8,243 nt of DNA from Oscillospiraceae bacterium (GTDB taxonomy: Bacteria > Bacillota_A > Clostridia > Oscillospirales > JAAYXM01), in contig JAFQVE010000230.1 of the NCBI GenBank assembly GCA_017408185.1, forward strand, positions 1 to 8,243, in the 5' to 3' direction. Below, piece after piece: positions 1 through 6,100 of the stretch (positions within the stretch are counted from its first letter, which is position 1; the number at the start of each line of letters is the position of its first letter). Under the pieces are notes generated by a model. That model saw only the letters and a list, made by a program, of their open reading frames with translations. It searched no databases and was not told the DNA's origin. The position numbers and the translations under genes are program-made.

Positions 1-188
1 ACATCCGCAAAGTTTTCTTCATTATCACTTGTGAGATCAAATGCGCGCACAAGGAGAAGCGCAAAGTCTGCGCGGGTGATGTTGCTTGCAGGTGAGAATG
101 TTGTTTCAGATGTGCCCTTTATTATTCCATCTGCCGCGAGGGTGTTTATCGCGTCCACTGCCCATGTGTGATTAGCGAGGTCAGTGAA
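1..188 (-). other. SLH (S-layer homology) domain, one complete copy plus start of a second
   Basis: Residues 2686-2747 read FTDLANHTWAVDAINTLAAD and continue with GIIKGTSETTFSPASNITRA, the full SLH pattern of FxDl, hxWA, aIn.LaadGIIkG, tFsP and iTRA. The usual TRAE motif is TRAD here (66-77). The last visible residues are NFAD, followed by a codon ending that fits Val, which would open a second SLH domain outside the window. SLH domains usually come in threes and bind pyruvylated secondary cell-wall polysaccharide, so at least one to two more copies are expected to the left of position 1. Confidence 0.93.
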
Positions 189-3100
189 TTGTGGTTTTTC
201 CACCTCATCCGCCTCGCCTGCGCTCGGCACCTTCTCCTCAAGGAGAAGGCTTTCATCTTCATCAGTTTTGTCGGATGTGTTGGATTCATCGGTCTTGGTT
301 TCGTCATCCGGCTTATCAGATGGTGTGGCACCGCCTCCACCGCCGCCTCCACTGCCGCCTGACGGTGTGGTGGTTCCCACTGACGGAGTTTCCTCTTTTG
401 AAGATGATCCACCGGTGGTTGAACCGTAAACCGTAACAGTAAAGCGAACAGTGCTTGTCAGAATACCGTCATCTGCCGTTATCGCAACGTGATTATTTCC
501 AACCTGCGACGCATCGGGTTTCCATGTTATGGTGCCTGTTTTCTGATTAATACTCATTCCACGCGGAAGCGTTGTTCCGACATAAGTAATATCTCGTCCG
601 TGGTCGCTTGTTGCTGCTATCGGAATTGTAATTGAACTTCCCGCCGAAACCGTTTTGTCTGTAATCCGCTCAATGGACGGAGCGGAGGTCGTATGTGCAC
701 TTAGCGAAATGCGTGCCGGCTGCCCTTCTTCAATATTGTAATAATAACCTTTTGAAGTATCAAACGAATCAACAAAGCTACGAATAAAGGTTACATCGCC
801 TACACCAAGCTTCAACGTGTTACCGGAAACGTCCGCACTCGTGATAATATATGCACCATTCTGCTGACCGTCATTTGCAACATTCAGCAATCTTCCGACG
901 AGGTTTACATTTTCCGGAAGCTCACTATCAAGCTGAAGCTCAACAAAATTTTCAAACGCCAGTTCTTTTGTAAAACCGGTAACTTTTCCGCTTACAGCTG
1001 CCGTCGCTTCAGTATTACCAACCTTCGTGCCGTCGAGGAGATAGCTTCTTACGTAGTTATCTGCATCGTTCTCAGTTACGGTATAAACGCCTATAAAGCC
1101 CGAAAAATCAAACAAGTCATCAATACGGTAGATCTCTGTGCTATCCGTTGCGTAAACAACATAGTCCACACGACCGTTATTAAGAGTTACTCGAACTGCG
1201 GCAACGCCATCGCTTTCCTTCACCGGATTTCCGTTTTTAGTAACCGGAACACGTTCAAGACTCTTGATATTGCTTTGTCCGACATACGGCTCGAGAACCG
1301 TAGTAAAGAGCGTATTGAGATTCTTTCCGCTTCTGCGGGCAAGAACATATCTGAACGGAGTTTCAGGATTTGTACCGTACTGCGGACCGTAGCCATCGGC
1401 AAGTGCGATTTCCGAAAGATTGAAATCATTAAGCATTGTCATACGCAGATGCCAATCCTGCTCGGTTACCTGCACCTTCGTCACCTTTTCAACGTCAAAA
1501 TCCATCCAGAAGCTTCCGGTTCCCGGATTTGCGGCGCGATCAACATTATCAAGCCAGTTGTATCCCGAATCGGACTTTTCGGAATAAGCAACATCACCGT
1601 AAGGAACATCAGCACCGGCATAGGTTCCGATAGGCTGATGCACGGTCTTGATTTTATCATCAAGCTCTGCCTCAAAGGCACGCGAATGGAAGCTGTAAAC
1701 ATGCTCATCACCGCCGATTATGCGGAAAAAGTCTATTCCATAAGAGACCGTGTCGTCGACATCAACGGAGACGATCGTTCTCCGGTACGTATCTACATAC
1801 TTTCCGTAAACGTCCGGCATATCGATATCCATTACTTTTATCTCGCCTGAGTCATCAAAGTGGAGCGGATTTCCTGCGTAATCCGTTCTTCTCTGACGGT
1901 CATCATTTACAACAACGGTATTGTGAGATACAGTGCCGGCTATCCATTCGGTTCTGACGTGGTTACTCTTACCACCTGTTACTGCGGGATATCCAAGATC
2001 GGATGCCATATCTATGCCAAAGGCATCCATACCGAGATTTAAGCCATCATAATGATGATGCGAGGTGTTTCCTCCGCCGAAGTAGATGAAGAAATCACGT
2101 GTTGTATTGTCAATATTGGACGGCAACGTTTCACCGGTAAAGTTTATACCGTCACGAAGTGCCGCAAAGCCGAAGCCTGTGTGAATTGAGCTTTGGGACA
2201 GATCGTACTCACCATATTCTTTTACGACATCTTCAATGCTTTTCTTAATGCTTTCAGGGTTCTTTGTGAAAATATCATAATGCAGCTCATCCGTCGTATT
2301 TCCGTTCCCGAGGTAAATCGCCTGAGATAAAAGAATGCGTTTTTCCTGCTTGAATTCTTCCGATGCGTTCCATTTATCCACAGCATCAAGCGCTGCAATA
2401 AACAAATCCTTTGTGAATGCAAAGCCTGCCGAGAGTGCACCGCCGCCATCACCGAGGTTTGCCTGCCGCTTTGACGGCAAGGCTGTGATAGTGTCAAGCT
2501 GGAGCATCTTGATATACTTCGGATTTGCCAAAAGGTCATCTTCAAGCTCAACATCCTCATATTCACCGAGGGTCTGTGCCATTCCGAGAAGGTTTTCAGG
2601 CCATATTCTGCAGTAACCCAGAGACGACTCATTTCCGACTCCGTCACGGTCAACTATGTTTATAATCTGTGCCATTACGTTGCCACCTGTACATACACCG
2701 TCGTCGGTTTCACCCGGAGCCATTATAAAGTCGATAATTTCCTGGGTATACGGCTGGGTATCGAGGATAACTGCTGCTTTTGCCATTGTATTCTGCTTAA
2801 AGCCAAAGTTACCTGCAATCTGCATCTTTTTAACAGCAGGAAGAATTTCCTTAAGTATTCCCGATTCTACATTTTGCCTGAGCGTTTCGGGAGTGATAAC
2901 AGGTTCGCCGTTTTCGTTTTCCACAAACTTATCGGCAAGGCGGTCATACTTATCAAATCGTTCTTCCTCGCTATTTGCAAGCTCATATAAATCAAGCTTT
3001 TTTGCCTTATCGTTCAGGTAGCTTACAACCTGCGGGTCATCATAGAGGTCAAAGAACGCATCGTAAGACATTGCAAACACCTCGGCAAACTCAGTTGCCT

Positions 3101-6100
3101 CCCAGATGTTACCTATAATTTTACCCATACCAGAGCCGCCGGTGTTCTGGTATGTTACAATTCCCAGTTCTTCGTCCTGTCCACACTCGGAAAGGTCGAA
3201 TGCGGGGTAATAGTCCGCTATTCTGTCGAGCAGAATAATTCCGGCACGTCCGTACTTTTCATCGCCGGTGTAAAGATATGCATCCCGGAAGCTCTGCAGA
3301 GCTGTATGTACAACTGCCTTTGAGCCCGTTCCTGTAAGCTCCTTCCACAGCGCAGCATGTGCAAAGGTTGAAATGTAGGAGTGAACCTCGGGAACTCCGT
3401 TATCATAGAAATATCTCGTTCCGTCAGGCTTTTTCGGCATATATCCGAGACCGTCGTCAACACCCCAGCCTTCAACAGTCTCACCCGGGCGAAGACCCTT
3501 TCCGGCATTGATCGTGACATTAACACCGGGCTTTCCTCCGTTTGCTACCGTTACCTGATCGCCTATTTCCGGATAGAGGACGTTTTTGAGGTAATCCACC
3601 TTACCGCCGCTCTCTGCCTTTACCTTTTCATTAAGCTCATGTGCAAGCTCAACATCGTAAATACCGTGATTGTTTTCCGTTACAAGCTCATAAAGGCTTT
3701 CAAAGTCGTTTGACGGGAAAAGGCGCTTACAATCCGGACACTGAATTTTCCACGGTCTGTTCAGTGCATCTGCAACCCACGGATATTTGGAGTAGCTGTA
3801 AATATATTCTCCGCAATAACGGCAGTAGAACATATCCGGGTCGTCAAAGAAGCCGACAAGATATCCACGCGGAATATCCGGCGAATGGATATAGTTATAA
3901 ATCACTTCAAGATTTGGCAAATACTTATCAGCAAGCGCTACCGCCGCTTTCTTTTCTTCCTTCGCCCAAGAATACTTTGTGATATTCTCAAGCGCTGCTT
4001 CTATTTTATTATCGGTATAATAGGTCGATTTTATCTTGCCGTGGCGGACGGAGACATTAAGACTTCCGCTCAGAGTGATACCGTCAAGGGTGAGCGTTGC
4101 ACTCAATGTTGCCGAGCCTTGACCGTGCGGAGTTATATATCCGTTTTCATCAACGGTAACAACGCTTTCGTCCGAGCTATGATATAGGATTTCCGTTCCG
4201 GCAGGAATAACCATCTCATCGCCGAGGTTATCAAGTGCCTTGACCGTACTTTGGCTGCCCTCGCCGTTCGGCGCCATAACGGTTTTGTCAGCAGAGAGCA
4301 AAACAGTTGTAAAGCCTTTTGGCGTTACAGTTATATCGACATACGGGGCGAAGGTATAATCTCCATAGGTTACATTAGCGGTGATGCGCGCCGTTCCCTC
4401 TCCCACAGCCTCAAGACCACCGTCATCGGTTACTTTTACAACCGATGGTTTATCACTTGTAAGAGTATATTTTTTAGCATCGTTCACAACAAAATCAAAG
4501 TCAAGCCCGAAAACATAATCATGCCCCTGTGACATCTTCGCCGTTACAGACGGAGACAACACTGTTCCGAGCGGAACGGTTGTTGCTCCCACATCAAGCG
4601 TTGCAGACTGCGGCACCGGTGCTTCCTCTCCGATGTAATCAAGCGTTATACGCACGGGATAGAGATACGATTCACTTCCTGCACGGAGGGTGAATGTATT
4701 AAGCCCCTTTTTCAGGTATACGGGATTTAATTTTGCCGTGAAGTTTGAGTTACTGTCATCATCCGGAGCTTTGAAGGAGCATTCTCCCAGATATTCGTCA
4801 TTCATATAAATAATCGCATTTGTTCCGAGAGCCTTTCTTGCTCCGACGAAGGTTATGTTGTACCAACCGGCGTAATCTGCCAGCAAATCAAGAGCGAGAT
4901 CACCTTCTATATTATACGCCCCCTGCGAACGGAACTGGATTGCATATGCAAGGAAGCGCAGCTTTCCGAAAACGCCGCTCTCTCCTTCGGCAATTCGCGT
5001 CGGAGATGTTTTTTCACGATTCACCTGCCAGCCAAACTTTTCAACAGTTGCGTTGAGGATAGATGTATTGGATGTATGGATAAGGAAGTCAAATATTTTA
5101 CGCTTTGCCTGCCCCTGAACAACCTTTACGGTATGCTCACACGTCACGTTTGCCCCGTCCGGGTCAACTGTTAGAACAACAACTGCCTCACCCTCAGCGA
5201 GACCTTCAACAGTTCCGTCCGGCGTTATAGTGAGAATCGCGTTATCTTCCGGATTTTTCAGTGCAAAGGAATAGTTCCACTGCGTCATATCTGCGTTTGC
5301 TCCGCTTTCGTGCTTAGCACCCGGCGTGAGCTTTGAGGTAAAGCCAATATCTACCTTTTCTGCACCTTCGATATACGCCGAAGCAAGCGGAGTGCCATCC
5401 GTTACGGTCACTATAACAGACGATTTTGCCGTATAAGCTCCAAGACTTGCGTATACAAAAATCTCTGCTGTTCCCGGATTGTTTGCTGTAATCACACCAT
5501 TCTGAGAAACGGATGCAACATTAGAATTCTTGCTTTCATAATAAAGCGTCAATCCTTCATCTGTGCGCTTTGAACGGTCGGTGTTGTAATAATCAATTTC
5601 TATTTCCGTTGTATCTCCGGTTGAAAGCTCGGTATCCGCAGAAAGCTCAATACTTTCAAATTTCACCTCAAGCCCCTCGAGGTGAACGGGAATAACACCG
5701 CGACGTGTTACACCGCCAAGGGTTATATCCGCATAAATCTCACAGTCGCCGTCGGACACTGCGGTGATTACGCCCTTCTCATCAACCTTTGCAACAACGG
5801 GGTCAGATGTTGAATATTCAACCGCAATTTCGGTTCCGACGTTTCCGACTGTAATCTGCGAGCCTGTATTTGATACCGGATAAGCTGTGGTTGAAAACGT
5901 ATCATACGTTTTTGCATTTTCAAAGCTTCCGGTCATCCCGAATTCCACACACTCAAATGCAACCTCACGCAGGGCAAGATGAGAGACAAAGAAATCATAG
6001 CCCACGGGGTTATCCGCCTTTGCCTGAAGCTTGCTTCTTGCGACTACCGGCTCTTCCCAGTTTGCATAGAAAGGCCCTACCGTGAAGGACGTCCACGGAA

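Larger units (their letters stand above)
690..4037 (-). other. Heparinase II/III-type polysaccharide lyase catalytic region (residues 1403-2518)
   Basis: About 1,116 residues in two parts. The helical alpha/alpha-toroid part holds the signatures GWGVDDGLGY (residues 1592-1601), YTGDEKYGRAG (from 1658), GNIWEATEFAEVF and AGNFGFKQNTMAKAA. The beta-sheet part begins near residue 2020 (HTGFGFAALRDG) and carries the heparinase II/III-like motif with HHHYD, SDLGYP and GTVSHNTVVVN. This order matches HepII-, HepIII- and PL17-type lyases, which cleave uronic-acid glycans by beta-elimination. The candidate catalytic Tyr is Y1877 (DGVGNESSLGY), about 65 residues after the candidate Asn N1812. Roughly the last 170 residues (to about 2518) form an extra beta-rich segment. 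The PL family number and substrate cannot be assigned from sequence alone. Confidence 0.88.

Noticed and set aside
191..203. Small gtgg-ttttt-ccac hairpin followed by other stems as a transcription terminator
   Set aside because: It lies within an intact open reading frame just before an SLH domain, the T run is in the loop and not after the stem, and no gene ends here.
327..362. Poly-Gly run with repeated gcc/tcc/acc triplets as a possible satellite or CRISPR-like repeat
   Set aside because: It is a short run of glycine codons in a flexible linker with no regular unit or spacers. It might vary in length between strains but is not an array.
168..436. Three overlapping plus-strand open frames over the linker and repeat
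   Set aside because: They are shadow frames generated by the low-complexity linker and the palindromic element; peptides of this kind are often mis-annotated from the same repeat. They lack ribosome-binding context and domains.
1275..1850. A 191-codon open frame on the plus strand
   Set aside because: It lies opposite the heparinase beta-sheet domain, whose minus-strand frame is open and has recognisable motifs (SHNTV region and beyond). The plus product has no recognisable domain, and long antisense open frames are common opposite coding sequence.
2052..2060. Three consecutive His residues as a metal-binding tag or artefact
   Set aside because: They sit in the expected place of the heparinase II/III motif with the Asp and SHNT His at family-like spacing, so they belong to the active site.
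2222..2653. A 143-codon alternative minus-strand frame
   Set aside because: It overlaps the catalytic toroid in a different frame. The main frame gives DGVGNESSLGY and other family motifs, while this one gives nothing recognisable.
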